Part shown: positions 52,801 through 64,000 of the stretch, in pieces
Position numbering within the stretch: position 1 is the stretch's first letter
Layout of the letters: every line of letters begins with the position of its first letter
NCBI RefSeq assembly: GCF_964204645.1
Contig: NC_134028.1
Location: 12,439,001 to 12,503,000 of the forward strand
From: Tubulanus polymorphus
Taxonomy: Eukaryota; Nemertea; Palaeonemertea; Tubulaniformes; Tubulanidae
Reading direction: 5' to 3'
Length of the DNA stretch: 64,000 nucleotides
The notes under the pieces: generated by a model
The model's input: the letters and a program-made list of their open reading frames with translations, nothing else
What the model was told of the DNA's origin: nothing
The model's database searches: none
Position numbers and translations under genes: made by a program

Positions 52801-55282
52801 TTTGGGTCTAAAGTCACTGATTTTGAATCCCTAGACCTCCCTGATAATAAATATGCTGAAATAAAAATTTTTGGGAGGAGGGTACAAAAGTGCAATAGCG
52901 TCAATAGTGCAATGCGCAAGTTGAAAAAGTACTGATTCGGTCCTGTATTATTCGATCTCAGATCAACAGGTCTACGTGTCAAATTTAGCCAATAACCGAA
53001 AATGAAATGTAGACCTGTTACTTAACCTGCTTACAAATCCACCACCAAAAAAAATTGAAAATTTAAAAAGAAATTGAAAGATTTGGGATGATTATTGGTT
53101 TTATCAGAATGTTTCGTTTATTCAAAATCATGTTTATTACACAGGGTACTGGCTTGATATATCCTCAAGCAGCTTGAAATATACATCACCATTCAACCTG
53201 TAGTAGACCTCGTGTCCACCCCCTTTTACGTAGTGTATGTATTCTCGTGGACCTGTTCAACTTGTGTTCACTGCCCCTCACCAGTGTATTCGAGTTAACC
53301 GGTCAACCTGTAGACCTCGTGTCCACCCTCTTTTACGTAGCGTATTCTCATAGACCTGCAAACCTGTTCAACTATTGTATATAACGACTCTATTATAATT
53401 ACAGATATATCAATAATCATAAACTCATGCGCGTTAATATCTGCACTATTTTCGTTGTATACTATACTTGGGGCCAATTTTCCAAACACTATAGAAACAA
53501 CAAAGTGGATATTTAACAGTATACGGCAAAGTATTTACTTCCGCTATTTTACCGTACATTATTAGCTCTCGAGGAACGAGCGTGTCGGTATCGTGTTGTG
53601 TATGTTTACCGCGAACCAAAGCACACCATTTTTACAGTCATTGAATTATCCAAAGATCCGATAAATGGGGTTAAATCCGCTGCAAAAATAGAACCAGCAA
53701 TTTGTATTCAAGATTATTTCCGATTTTATTGGGTTGAATGGTGATAGAAGTTGATATTGAAAAGATTTTTGAATAATATTTTATCAATAATTCATTCGGA
53801 TAGATTTATTTTACAAGGTGAATTAATATGTGGATGACTACATCACTCGGGTGTGAACGGGCACCTTTCACCAAGGGTCGGTACCGTAGCAGTCTTAAAT
53901 TCCTTGTTTTTTGCTGGGAAAATCAGTGGGGGACTTTAATTTCGAAAGGTTGGCAGACAATATCCTTGAAAGTCCTAATTTTTACAGGCAGACCGAAATT
54001 ATCACCGAGTTGTATGACAGTGTGGCGCGTGTTTATTCATTTACTGCAGACGTATTGCGTAGCAGCTGTTGGCGTCTAGCCATACTACGCGAGGCAAGCG
54101 TGCGCTGGCAGATAATTAGTATCTCACACTGTACACACTATAGTAACATAGTGGCATAGGCTCATATTGATGCGCGCGTTATGAATACGCGCGTTTTTCA
54201 AACAGTGAAATAAGTTTTTTTGAATGAAGTTAACTTTATCATAGATTTTCATTTAAGTTATTAGCGGTCACATTATTACTAAAAAGACTTTGAAAGTGAT
54301 ATACATTGGTTTGTCGATCTTTTTGTACTATAACCGGCCATAACAAATTGATCTGACGTATTTGTTCCTGCCTACCACTGTCTTGAGGCACCCAGTTCCA
54401 CCGTAGTGTCAAGGGTAGTTGTGAAGCGAACAGATCTGCATAATTAAAAGAGTAAGAATGATCAATGTAATATGTTTTTTCATTGATATTAATAAAAAAA
54501 ACTTTGCCTCGAGAGCACAGGACCGTTGGTCCTCTAGTTACTATATATATAGCATTAACTAATAAAAGTAACAATAGAATCATTATATTGGGTTTAGGGT
54601 TTAGTTAGGGTTTCGATAGGGTTAGTGTCGAGAGGGTGAGAAGAGGGGCCAGAGGGTTCCATTTTACCCCTAGGGATAGGATTAGGGTAAGGTGAGGTAC
54701 TATACATAGTTAATCCATTCAGGTGGTTTTCAACGAGCTCGGTGGTCTAATGGTATGACGCTGCGCTAGTAATTTACTGGCCGTATACGGTAAAATATCC
54801 ACTGCCTAGAAACAATTTATGAGGCCTAAATGAAAGAAGGGTTTAATAGAAGATCATTGCAATTTACAGAACTAAAATCGGTCAAGCCTTTCAAAAGTTA
54901 TGAAGGAATTTGTCTGCTGAAAATCGCACTTCTCAGCCATACAAATTATGGAGCGAAAATAAATGACATAGTTTTCAGAGCAAAGGCTCTTTGACTGTGC
55001 AACTGACCATATATTCTTACAAATCATTCATTAGAGTATTATCCATTCTCCAACCCCTATGAAGCTGAATTTTGAAAAGAGACCTTGTTAAATTTATATG
55101 AGATTTTTCATGAAAATCTGAACTAGAAAATATAGCTGCAAAGCATCGATAACTGGTTTTCTGCGCAGTCTTATAATCCTGTTCAACGGTTAACACAGTT
55201 TTATAAGAGGTAGGTTGAGAAACGGTCAATTATACTTGCTTGAAACCATGGACAACTGGACCAATCGACTTTTAGGCCATAA
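52801..55282. other. Host-like DNA, no gene recognised
   Basis: Contains a duplicated tagacctcgtgtccacc segment (53203 and 53311). A ggtggtctaatgg A-box-like sequence near 54741 has no matching B box. Short open frames only. Confidence 0.4.
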
Positions 55283-55535
55283 TTACTCTTTATGGATTTC
55301 AAGGAAGCATTTGATAAGGTACAACATCAGCCTTTTCTAAACAGGCTATTATGAAACAGTATCAATGATAGGTCGCTCAAATGGCTCAGCAGTTATCTCG
55401 GAACGAAAACATGTAGCCATATTCAACGGAACGCCTCATCTTGGAATAAGTCGGTCTAACTAGTGGAGTCATGCAAGGTAGTATCCTAAGTCATCTTCTC
55501 TTTAATGTTCTGATGAATGACATACACAGTAATCC
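55283..55535 (+). pseudogene. Reverse-transcriptase fragment (non-LTR)
   Basis: Decayed RT core: LDFKEAFDKVQH (55288-55325), LKWLSSYLGT, then GVMQGSILSHLLFNVLMNDI (55463-55522). The order and spacing fit RT motifs of CR1/Jockey-type LINEs just before the YADD box, which is absent. Several stops and frame changes; the rest of the element is not seen. Confidence 0.75.
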
Positions 55536-56000
55536 AAAATGTACCGGACCGAGTAAATTTCCAAAACGACCCGAACACGCTGTTCGACCAAAAAACTTAA
55601 TGTTCAGACAAGAAGATCTTGTTCGAATGAAAACAATTCTGTTTGATCGAACAATACGCTTTTTGTTTAAACCAAAACTTTTCTTCATTCTGACAAAAAA
55701 TGTGTTTGAATAAAAAGCTATGTTATTGTTGAAATGTAAAACATTTTGTCCTGGCAAAAAAGATTTGGTTGAGCGAAAACAATTTTTTTCGAACGAATGT
55801 TTGAAAGAAAACCATTCTGTTCGATTGAACGAAATACTTAATACTTTTGGTTCGGAGAAAAAACTTTTTACTATATACTTGTTCGAACGAAAAACTTAAT
55901 GTTCTGACAAGAAAATTCTGTTCAAGTTAAAACGATTCGGTTCGATCGAACGATTGTTCGAACGAAAAACCTTTCGTTTGGACAAAAAATTTTTATTCAG
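55536..56000. repeat. Degenerate ttcgaacgaaaa-type repeats
   Basis: Loosely repeated units of about 50-70 bp containing tgttcgaacgaaaaacttaa, gttctgacaagaaaat and ttcgatcgaac. Open frames on both strands are by-products. Confidence 0.6.
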
Positions 56001-56017
56001 CTTTGTTCTAACGATTT

Positions 56018-56065
56018 TTTGATGGGTTTCGTCGTCAGACGAACCCATCTATGGCATCGTCGTCA

Positions 56066-56102
<37 letters not shown>
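56018..56102. repeat. Palindrome followed by (TGTC)n microsatellite
   Basis: gatgggtttcgtc, gtca, gacgaacccatc (56018-56047) forms a hairpin, followed by catcgtcgtcatg and tctgtctgtctgtctgtctg. The hairpin-plus-microsatellite arrangement mirrors the 5' end of the Helitron-like repeat at 51998. Confidence 0.75.
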
Positions 56103-56105
<3 letters not shown>

Positions 56106-58219
56106 GATGTTTCTTTATGACACGATTTAAGCTGTTTGTGTGGACCGACAATTCTGTAATTTCACACAGGTATTCTCTACTTGATGTAGATGGTGCAGCT
56201 TGGTTTATATTTGATTCCGATGGTTATAAGTGCTCTAATTTGGTTAAAAGATAATTAACGTTACTCGCTAGTTCAAGCCGCTGTATAGCGCGTTGCAACG
56301 ACGACGCTCGATCAACATACTGGTACTCGCTGTGTAATACTGAACACGTATATACCTGTAGATATTGATCGTACTAGCACCGGTTTTAGATAGCGCGCGC
56401 GCTGATCGGTCTTAACACTTCTCGGAACTGCTGTGCTAAATGCTGAGAGGCCGAATCTATGCGCAATCATTTATTGGGCTCGTCACATTTGATAGTGAAT
56501 GGATAAATAACCGGTGTCAATGACGGTCGCTACTCCCCATCAGTATAACTCATCAGTATAAGAAATAATTCTTTCGAGTTTTTTTTTTCAATCCCCGAAG
56601 TTGTTGTTACTATGTTGACCTCGCCGTTTTATAAGCTTACCGATGATTCTTCTAGTATTTTCAGGGTCACAAGACATGACGAAGTCGCAAAGTTTTGTAC
56701 AAATTTCACGAAACAAACAATTATTTAGGCGGCACCTGATCTATTGATTAATTATGATAAATAATGTTTATTTCATTAAAAATTTGTTTTATTCAAACAC
56801 TACTTTCATCGCACATAGCGTGATCAGTAGGCCCTACTATTCTACGGTAGGCCATGGACTCTTTCATGTGGTAGGCCTATTACAAATGAAACAATCCGCG
56901 TGTCCGTGAATAAGTGACACGTGGTGGGGCGGGTTGTGAGGAGCATCGAAACTAATCCGTCACAAATAATAGATAGAAAACAATACCTTAAGAGGTTAAC
57001 TTTTATTAACATCATTACCAAATCAAAACCTGCACATCCTATCATAAATAAAAATTCTAAGAATTTATTTCAAAGAATAATAAATTACGTCTAAATTTTG
57101 GGATTCGAACTCGTAGCATCGATTCAGGTGCCTTTCCCAAAGCGGGTATCCCGCGGGGAAAACCCATTACTATTTATATCGAGAATCGCCTTTTTGCGAC
57201 AGCGCCACGGCGCTGGAGCATATTAAGTTGATCGAACCACCTGGTGTCTTCCAATACCACCACCTAGTGGGCTCAAATTCAAGTTCAAATATACTTTATT
57301 GATACTCATCAAATATACTTAATTGTTACTTTATTCAATACTTTATTGTTCCCAGTACTGCAAATACATCGGATTTCCGCAATTAAGTAGACAGAACACA
57401 AATAAAATCAAGAATCTTTTAGTATTCAGAAAACAACGTACATGTTATTTTTCAACTTTAATTAGCAATGAGATAATTTTTTGCGACACTCACGGATGAT
57501 GCGCATTCCCTTTCTGGAAGGCTGATCGGCTCTTCCCTGAAAAATTAATTTCTGAATCGACGTCCCGTAATGATGAATACTATTTTTAGATCACCTGATT
57601 TCAAAATTCAAAAATATAGATTTATATGAACCTTAGGTCTACCCTTGTAATTAACAAATTATTCGAAAGCAAAGATCTTGCATTCGAGTTTATTCATTTT
57701 TTAAGCAGTTTCTTTATTTCAAGCTGCCGAATTGATTGTCTAAATCTCTTTGCTCTTCTCGGAACTTGTATTCAATTAAATTTTCTATTCTCATTCTACA
57801 ATTTGTACGTGAATACTATCAACGGTAGCATTTGTTTCTTTTCATTTCGTTTTTCATAATGATTTTGTAATATTTAAATCTTCATTTTATCGCGACGGGT
57901 GCTTCCGCTTTTAAACTGTTCGTTTGTTACTTCCGATTTTGTAATCTTCATTAATTTATTCATTCTTTATGACTTCTCTCTCTCCAAAATCGGAATAATT
58001 GTATCCTTAGATACAATAGGATCTTGATTTTTAATGACTTCGCAAAACCACCTGTCGCAGTATATTTCCTTTTAGAAATATACCTTGTTGACAGCGAGTT
58101 CGGTGAATGAAACAGAAACAATTACTCAGAAACCCATCATGGAAAATTTCTTTCTGGTTTTATACCTGAGCCAGGTATTTTTGATCGGCCAATTATGACG
58201 CAATTGGCGGCCATCTTGG
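56103..58219. other. Host-like DNA, no gene recognised
   Basis: No gene called. A B-box-like ttcgaatccc is present on the minus strand at 57100-57110. Short AT-rich tactttat repeats at 57290-57350. Confidence 0.4.
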
Positions 58220-58764
58220 TATCATCAGAACTCATTTGTAGGTGGGAAAAAGTTTTTCCACATTATATTGATACCTAAGCATATTTTGTTACCACTATCA
58301 ATTGCAAAGTGGTAGCTCATGACATCATCTATGATTGAGTTTTACAGACATTAGTTATTCTATATGGTCACCAGGGGGCGTTGAATAGTAGAATAACTTA
58401 GTATTTCCTTATTAGATTGGTACCTAGGCATATTTTGTTACCATGATCAATTGCAAAGTTGTAGTTTATAACATGTTCTATGATTGCGGTGAGTTTTAAG
58501 GTCATAGGGTTTTGCATATGGTCACCAGGGGGCGTTGAATAGTAGAATTATTCAGTATTTCCATGTTAAATTGGTAACGAGGCATATTTTGTTATCACAA
58601 TCAATTACAAAATCGTAGCTGCTGACATGTTCTGTGATTATGGTGAGTTTCAAGGTCATTGGTTTTTGTATATGGTCACCAGGGGGCTTTGAATATTGAA
58701 ATCGTTAGATTGTTGAGCATTTGAAACCACTTCCCAAGTGGGCATGGTGTCCCTGGACCCCTAG
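58220..58764 (+). mobile_element. Helitron-like repeat, copy 2 (5' truncated or variant)
   Basis: Starts near agaactcatttgtaggtggg, as in copy 1 at about 52110. Contains three tandem units (ggggcgttgaatagtagaat at 58375 and 58529, 154 bp apart) and ends with the same ccacttcccaagtgg hairpin and CTAG before T at 58764. Confidence 0.65.
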
Positions 58765-59385
58765 TCATTACTAGTGAATTTTGATCAAAAAGGTGCGCCA
58801 ATGTTTTGGCATTGACATGGGTGATTGGATTAAAGAACCTGCAAATATCTTCGCTTGATAGTCGATCAGTGATGAATGATTTGACTGCTTGCTGTCCAAA
58901 TTTTTCAGCATTCAATAAGCTGTAGCAAATTTCTTTACTTGCAATGACATCAGAAGCTAAGGTTTGCATGACTCCATTTTCAGCTACGGAAACTTAATGG
59001 ATTGGTAGCATATAATAATAAATAGTAGTTGTAGTGAGCACTGCTATTACGGTTACACTATTTTCAATCATACTATAGTCTAACTCACTTTGTACTTATA
59101 AGCAAAAATTCATAAAGACTAGTCTTTATGAATTTTTGTTATAAGTAATACCATGAGTTTCTTTACTGACTCAATGTCAAGATTAACCCGACCAGACAGT
59201 GCTTCCTTTCTAGTAGAGATACACGACTCTGCCTCTTTGTGCTCATCTCCATTTCCCAATTTTAGTTTGGTATGCGACATGCGTTCGAGAAGCCAGGGTA
59301 ATGAAAACTGATTTCTTGTTCTTTCATTTCTGGATATACCAATGATACCGTTTGATGACTTGCAAACTCGGTTTACCTTAGTCAA
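58765..59385 (-). pseudogene. Unrecognised (probably transposon) coding fragment
   Basis: Two protein-like pieces on the minus strand. 59385-59150 has SCISTRKEALSGRVNLDIES; 58969-58770 has ICYSLLNAEKFGQQAVKSFI and FFNPITHVNAKTLAHLF. They look conserved (regular amphipathic helices, no low complexity) and continue each other, but are separated by a 55-bp palindrome and frame changes. I do not recognise the family. The lower end is cut by the Helitron-like copy. Confidence 0.4.
59093..59147. repeat. Near-perfect 55-bp palindrome
   Basis: 59104-59137 is a perfect 34-bp palindrome centred on actagt. With outer arms tacttataagc and gttataagta it extends to 55 bp with one missing base. Interrupts the coding fragment above. 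Confidence 0.9.
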
Positions 59386-59609
59386 AAGAAACCGTGTTGA
59401 AGAGGTTCCTACTCCTTTTCGCTACGAAATTTCCTTGAATGAATTCCCTATAAAAAAAAGCTATAGTTTACCCATTTTAGTCACTCGAGCATAGCTCCCG
59501 CAAATATGCAAAAAACCTCCCTCTTTTGACTACGGTAGAAAACGGAGGAGCAATGCGGCCAACAATATTTTATTTTCAGTCTAGTTTTCAACTTCAAAAC
59601 GTTGTGTTT
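59386..59609. other. Spacer between transposon fragments
   Basis: Nothing recognised. Confidence 0.4.
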
Positions 59610-60640
59610 TCAACTTTTAAAAGTCCAAAAAGGTCCGAAAAGTCTGTGGTGAGAGCTAGACTTGCTGTGGATAGCTTCCGCCACTGACTTTATTCTGCAA
59701 CAGACATAAACTATCCTAGGACCCATATTGACTTTACTAAGTGGCAGGTCTTTTTTCAAAATAAGAAAAGTTTTTGACAATCTGATTAGTCTTTCAACTT
59801 GGATACGTTTGCTTGCTACTCTATGATAATGAACTTGCTCAGGTTCGAGTTGACTCTTGCCCTTCAATAAAGTTGGGGTGTTCACCTTAATGTTCTTGGT
59901 AGCAAAAAGATCTTGTACCATTATACCTCTATCGGCCATGATGCTGTCATTCAAGCTGAAGTATTTTGAGGTGTTTGAACACAGCTGGGATCCTCCGATG
60001 ATTTGTTGGTCACTTGTTGAACCCGCATAACTTTCACTTACGTAACGAACGAGCCCTCTCGGTGATATTCCAACCATAGTTTAAAGCATGTTTGTACGTG
60101 CTGAAAGTTGCAGTTTGAGATTTTACTTTTGACGGCTTTTCAATTGGAATCTCTGTAGCATCTAAAATAACTCTGGTTGACGGAAAATGATGCTTAGAGC
60201 CACTGGGCATGAAACAGTCTCTCTCTTCTCTATCTGGCCACATATTGATTTCACTGAATCGGAAATACATGAAGTTAACCCAGGTTAACACAATCCTGGA
60301 AACTACACTTTCTGATATGCCGAACAGAATAATGAGTTCTATATCTTCCTTAGCATGCTTATTTGATAAATGTCAAGAAAAATTGATTGACTGGTATTAG
60401 TTTCTGACATTTGTAATTAAAATCGTATGATGCAGGTCCTAGCACACTGAAAAACATCATCAAATGTTCATAGTCTTTATAACTGGTGTAATATTTGATC
60501 GACCTAGGATCCGCTGTAAATCTCTCGATACAGAAAAATTGATCTGAAAGGAGGGAACACTGAATATTCTTATCCAAGATAGGATTTTTTTGGTTTACCT
60601 TTGTCAGCGCTATGAGGATGGCATTTAGCCAATTCATGTA
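59610..60640 (-). pseudogene. DDE_Tnp_4 (Harbinger/ISL2EU-type) transposase, frameshifted
   Basis: Three collinear pieces on the minus strand. 60637-60359 is the upstream domain ending in KLIPVNQFFLTFIK, and the helix-turn-helix region (IELIILFGISESVVSRIVLT) spans the break near 60365. 60291-60034 carries D1 (VILDATEIPIEKPS) and TYKHALNY. 60077-59610 carries MVGISPRGLVRYVSES, D2 (SIMADRGIMV) and E (RIQVERLIRL). All three catalytic acids are preserved, but frames change at about 60365 and 60060. No DNA-binding N-terminal domain such as THAP was found, and no TIRs were identified. Confidence 0.8.
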
Positions 60641-61803
60641 AAATCGTGGTACGTTTTTTTATGTGAGCATTTTTTTCATTGGTTCTCGGGTTAAACAATG
60701 TATAATCGATGCGATTGAAGACGTGACGAACCTCCATCGATGAAATGGTCACCTTTATTTAAATTCGACGAAAAACTGTTTTTGATATACAGGGAATTCC
60801 AGCGCTACTAAAATAATTATGGGAAAGCCATTAATGGCGAACGTTTCATTGGACTGGTGCCGTATATGTGCGAATTTTAAATGCTCATTGCTGGTGAGAA
60901 TATAATTATTTCACATATCGCCATAGGTATTGTTTCATTTGATTACCCAGTGATTGAGATTGAAGTGAAGCAAACATTCACTACACAAGGCCTCCACGTC
61001 CGCAAGAGTGCTGAACATTAGACTGTTGCACACACTAGCACACGCTCATACAGAATACTATATGGTGATGCTGGAACGCTGCTTGGCGCGTGCACGTTTG
61101 GTATGATAACAGGCTGAATAATCGTTGTAGCAGAAGATGAGACCTGTGTTTTCTGTTAGATAGAATTTGTAATAAATTGTAATTTCTTGTGACCTGAAAA
61201 TACTAAGCAGCAAACTATAGCTGTATAGGTCGAGGTCTGAATATTGTAGTGGTAAATTCCAGGATTTAAAACGATCTAATATTATGCTGCGGTGTGGTAG
61301 CTTCCGCGGCCATACATCGGAAAAGGTCTCGTTCCCAAGACTCAATATTCAGCCACCCTCTGATATGTGACATCATATGAATTTTATTTGAATATTTTTT
61401 CATATTGTAAAAAATATTTTTTTGACAATATGAAATAGTTTCCCTGCCGCGCCTGCCTGTACCCTATGAAATTTTGGACGTAGTCCATAAACAAATGTTT
61501 ATCTTCGGTCTTATTAGACTACAAAATAATTCTTTAAGAAAGATAAAATACAAAATAATCTTCTAGAACTTTGAAGTCACAAATTAAAAAGATTTTTCAA
61601 GCAATGCCCTTCCTCCAAACAACCTCTAGGTTTCAAGGTAAACCAAACTTTGCCCATGGGCAATTAATTATTGGTTGGTTCCTCTACTATTTCCATTCTG
61701 TAATTGCTGGTAAGTTGTAAGCTACACGAATCCCATGAATTGCAACTGCGTTCATAGGAGGTACTTGTACCGGCTTTGTTGCCTTTACTAGCTCTTCCTC
61801 TAC
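60641..61803. other. Spacer, no gene recognised
   Basis: A tttcatattgt/acaatatgaaa hairpin near 61398-61434 is the only structure noticed. Confidence 0.4.
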
Positions 61804-62510
61804 TTACGCCATAGACTGAACGCATACCTTCCCAGGTAGAGGTAACTCATCTGTGAGATAGCATACTCGTTTTAAGATATTCATGCCTATGACAACCGGT
61901 ACTACACGGTAATATTCGGTTTCTGGCACAACCAGCGACAATACCTCAATCTCTCTATTTCCGATATCGAGTGTCATGACAGAACAACCGAGATAGGGCA
62001 ACTTATGGCCTGCAGCCATCAAGACATTCAAGATCCGCTCCAAAGGGTACACTGCCGCACCTATCTGTTGCACAAATGATTCCGACCTCGTTGACACCAT
62101 GGCTTCAGTGTCAATCAGGGCCTTACAACTAACGCTATTTACATGAACCTCCGTTTCACTGGACGGTCCCAATAATCCATCTAACAATTCCTCGCGTGAC
62201 GCATCTGATGGGGATTTAATTTCTGACTTGGGCTCTTCTCCAATGCGGGATCCAACGCGCCCAGAACGCTGATCCCTTACAAGTTTAACGGCGGTTGCCC
62301 TTTCCCACAGTCCTGAAAGGAGTGATGGCCAACAACTTTACATTTGTAACAAGTGTAAGTGGGCGGAGGATGATGCAACCCCATGTCGTTTCTCCACTGC
62401 GGACACTCCCTGACAAAATGACCAGGTAGGCCTAAGTCCCATTTAAAATATCGCTTTGACAATATCGGTGGAACAGGGTAAACCAAAACCTTCATATCAG
62501 CCTGACTCCA
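61804..62510 (-). pseudogene. LTR-retrotransposon remnant: nucleocapsid knuckles and aspartic protease
   Basis: 62495-62277 encodes two CCHC-type knuckles: GHFVRECPQW (its first cysteines degraded) and CYKCKVVGHHSFQDC. 62187-61804 encodes a retropepsin domain: CKALIDTEAMVSTRSESFV where the catalytic DTG is DTE, a flap-like region, and VVIGMNIL. The order Gag-NC then protease fits a Ty3/Gypsy-like element. Reverse transcriptase, integrase and LTRs are not seen. The DTG to DTE change and frame breaks make it inactive. Confidence 0.75.
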
Positions 62511-62689
62511 TCTTCTACACCAAACCTGAACTGCTCAACCACTCAATCTACATGATCGACTCGCTTATTTAACCACTGTATTTCAAGTTGGAACCCATTC
62601 AATTTCCTAACTACAACATCCAACTTTGCTGCTACATCTTCTAACGAAACTGAACTCTTAATTTTTAGCCCATTTAGGCTATCAAGCGT

Positions 62690-63035
62690 CCATGAGCATG
62701 CGAAAAATTGGGTCGATCGGACTCAAGATGGCTGTCCTGTGACCTTTTTTGTGCCCATAAATGTCCATTTTTGCCTGAATTCTGAGTATATGGCCACCGG
62801 GGGTGTTGAATAATACAATAACTTAGTATTTCTATATTATATTTGTACCTATGCAAATTTTGTTACCACAATCAATTGCGAAGCTGTAGCTCATGACATG
62901 GTCTATGATTGTGGTGAGTTTTAAGAACATTAGTTATTCTATATGGTCACCATGGGGGTTTGAATATTGAAATTGTTAGATTGTTGAGCATTGGAAACCA
63001 CTTCCCAAGTGGGCATGGTGTCCCTGGACCCCTAG
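62690..63035 (+). mobile_element. Helitron-like repeat, copy 3 (short)
   Basis: About two tandem units with ggtcaccatgggggtttgaa and tgttaccacaatcaattgcg, then ttgttgagcattggaaacca, the ccacttcccaagtgg hairpin and CTAG before T at 63035. The last 60 bp are almost identical to copies 1 and 2. Confidence 0.65.
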
Positions 63036-64000
63036 TTTTGAAATAGATCAGTGTATTGACTTATCAATCTACAAATAGTGCTGGCGGCATATAAATTGTA
63101 TAATGTCGAAAAAATTGGCGTTGGTAATGGCGACCAGACCTTCACCGCTAGGTGGCAGCGAATGTGTTAAAAAGATTTAACGGGACTGTATTCTGTTCCA
63201 TTCAATTTCATTTTTGTCAATTCCAGGTATTCTATCATAGGAGAAATTCTGCGAAAGCCGTTGTCCTTTCGGAGTTTTCATTATGTGTCATGGTATTTTG
63301 CAAGAAGTCAAATTGGAGACATGGTAGGGTGCAAATTATTATCTTATAGCATTATCTGTATTGTTTAGATAAAGTTGGCCTATATACACCTCAGTTAATC
63401 TGTATCACTGGGTACTGAGCGTTTTAGTATGGATTTTATGACGTACAGTAATCGTATCATATCAACTATGTATGTAGATTGATGAACTACTGGTGTTGCA
63501 AAGAATATGTCAATATGTCATGGGGATTCAGATATTTGAAAATTTAAGCAATAGATAATGCCATTTCAACAGAGGGATCTTTAAAAACATTTCATACAGA
63601 CTCCAATCTTGCTAATCATTTTCAGGAGAATAATCATTTGCCCCAATTGTTTTAGTAAAATATTACCAAAAAAATTTCTATCTGAGCGATTCTTGATGTT
63701 TTAATGTGAATCGAAAGTGTTAGTTAAAATCATTTCAGGAAAATTTAATAGGGATTATGATAATAGGGGTTATAATAAATTGAAAGGGGCCAGAAGGTTC
63801 TAGCGGCTTATAAGCCCTGACAAAAAGAATTTTAGGACTATTGTTTTGTTTGTAGGTCTAAATAATTAAGTCTTATTCTGTGACCTTCTACGAGGAAAGA
63901 CAAACACATGCTGGTAAAAAACGGTCATTTTTAGCATTGGTTGACGTCTATGACGTCATGCCTATGCTAGTTAAATGGAGCGAAAGTCGTAGTAAAAAAA
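63036..64000. other. Right edge of window, no gene recognised
   Basis: No gene or repeat recognised beyond short accidental frames. Confidence 0.35.

Noticed and set aside
53828-54159. Two overlapping frames of about 83 codons
   Set aside because: No recognisable domain; the two frames compete and neither is convincing.
54587-54630. gggtttagggtttagttagggttt, telomere-like repeats
   Set aside because: Too short and irregular for a telomere array; surrounded by ordinary sequence.
54735-54775. tRNA A-box-like ggtggtctaatgg
   Set aside because: No B box at the right distance.
57085-57170. tRNA-like minus-strand segment with gagttcgaatccc
   Set aside because: The D-arm and acceptor stem do not fit; left uncalled.

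Overview
The window is eukaryotic, most likely an invertebrate animal genome. Evidence is indirect: no complete host gene is recognisable, but there are a 5'-truncated LINE, an LTR gag/protease remnant, a MULE with animal-type zinc fingers, several MITEs and Helitron-like repeats. The species cannot be named from the sequence. Two compositional worlds meet near 25.3 kb: a very AT-rich virus-like block on the left and ordinary repeat-rich host DNA on the right.

Region 1 (1-25257) holds two Polinton/Maverick (adintovirus-like) elements in tandem. Element A (354-17588) is full length, with about 430-440 bp terminal inverted repeats (TIRs). Its early-type genes run rightward from the left TIR: HNH endonuclease, unknown protein, membrane protein, RVE integrase and packaging ATPase. 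A long leftward set starts with protein-primed DNA polymerase B at the right TIR and continues through an OB-like protein, a possible penton fragment, small membrane proteins, a conserved Polinton protein, a coiled-coil membrane protein, the double-jelly-roll major capsid protein and a zinc-finger protein. The two sets converge on a pair of hairpins near 5.65-6.0 kb. Most genes of A carry one to three stops or frameshifts, and the polymerase lacks its catalytic motif A region, so A is a dead provirus. Element B (17940-25257) is a related partial copy that breaks off inside the capsid gene where a 59-bp minisatellite starts. Its integrase, including the chromodomain, is intact. A 351-bp array of the same minisatellite, in the opposite orientation, is all that lies between A and B.

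Two features of the Polintons stand out. Each preserved tip is a 187-188 bp nested palindrome, similar in logic to hairpin-telomere or AAV-type ends, and its arms differ between copies by paired changes. The genes also fall into two promoter classes: ATTAAAATGGA at replication-type genes, and a T-run followed by TA(A/T)ATAAATG exactly at the start codon of most virion-type genes.

Region 2 (25258-64000) is host DNA crowded with mobile DNA. A 12.7-kb MULE (35101-47797) is delimited by a 13-bp TIR and a perfect 9-bp target duplication. It encodes a large leftward protein with Ulp1-protease, GATA-finger, MULE transposase, SWIM and PHD modules, now broken by a stop and frameshifts. Further right are a piggyBac-type MITE with TTAA duplications, a fold-back MITE, a Harbinger-type MITE with TTA duplications, three copies of a Helitron-like repeat ending in a hairpin and CTAG, reverse-transcriptase fragments, a broken DDE_Tnp_4 transposase and an LTR-element remnant. 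No rRNA, CRISPR array or convincing tRNA gene was found.
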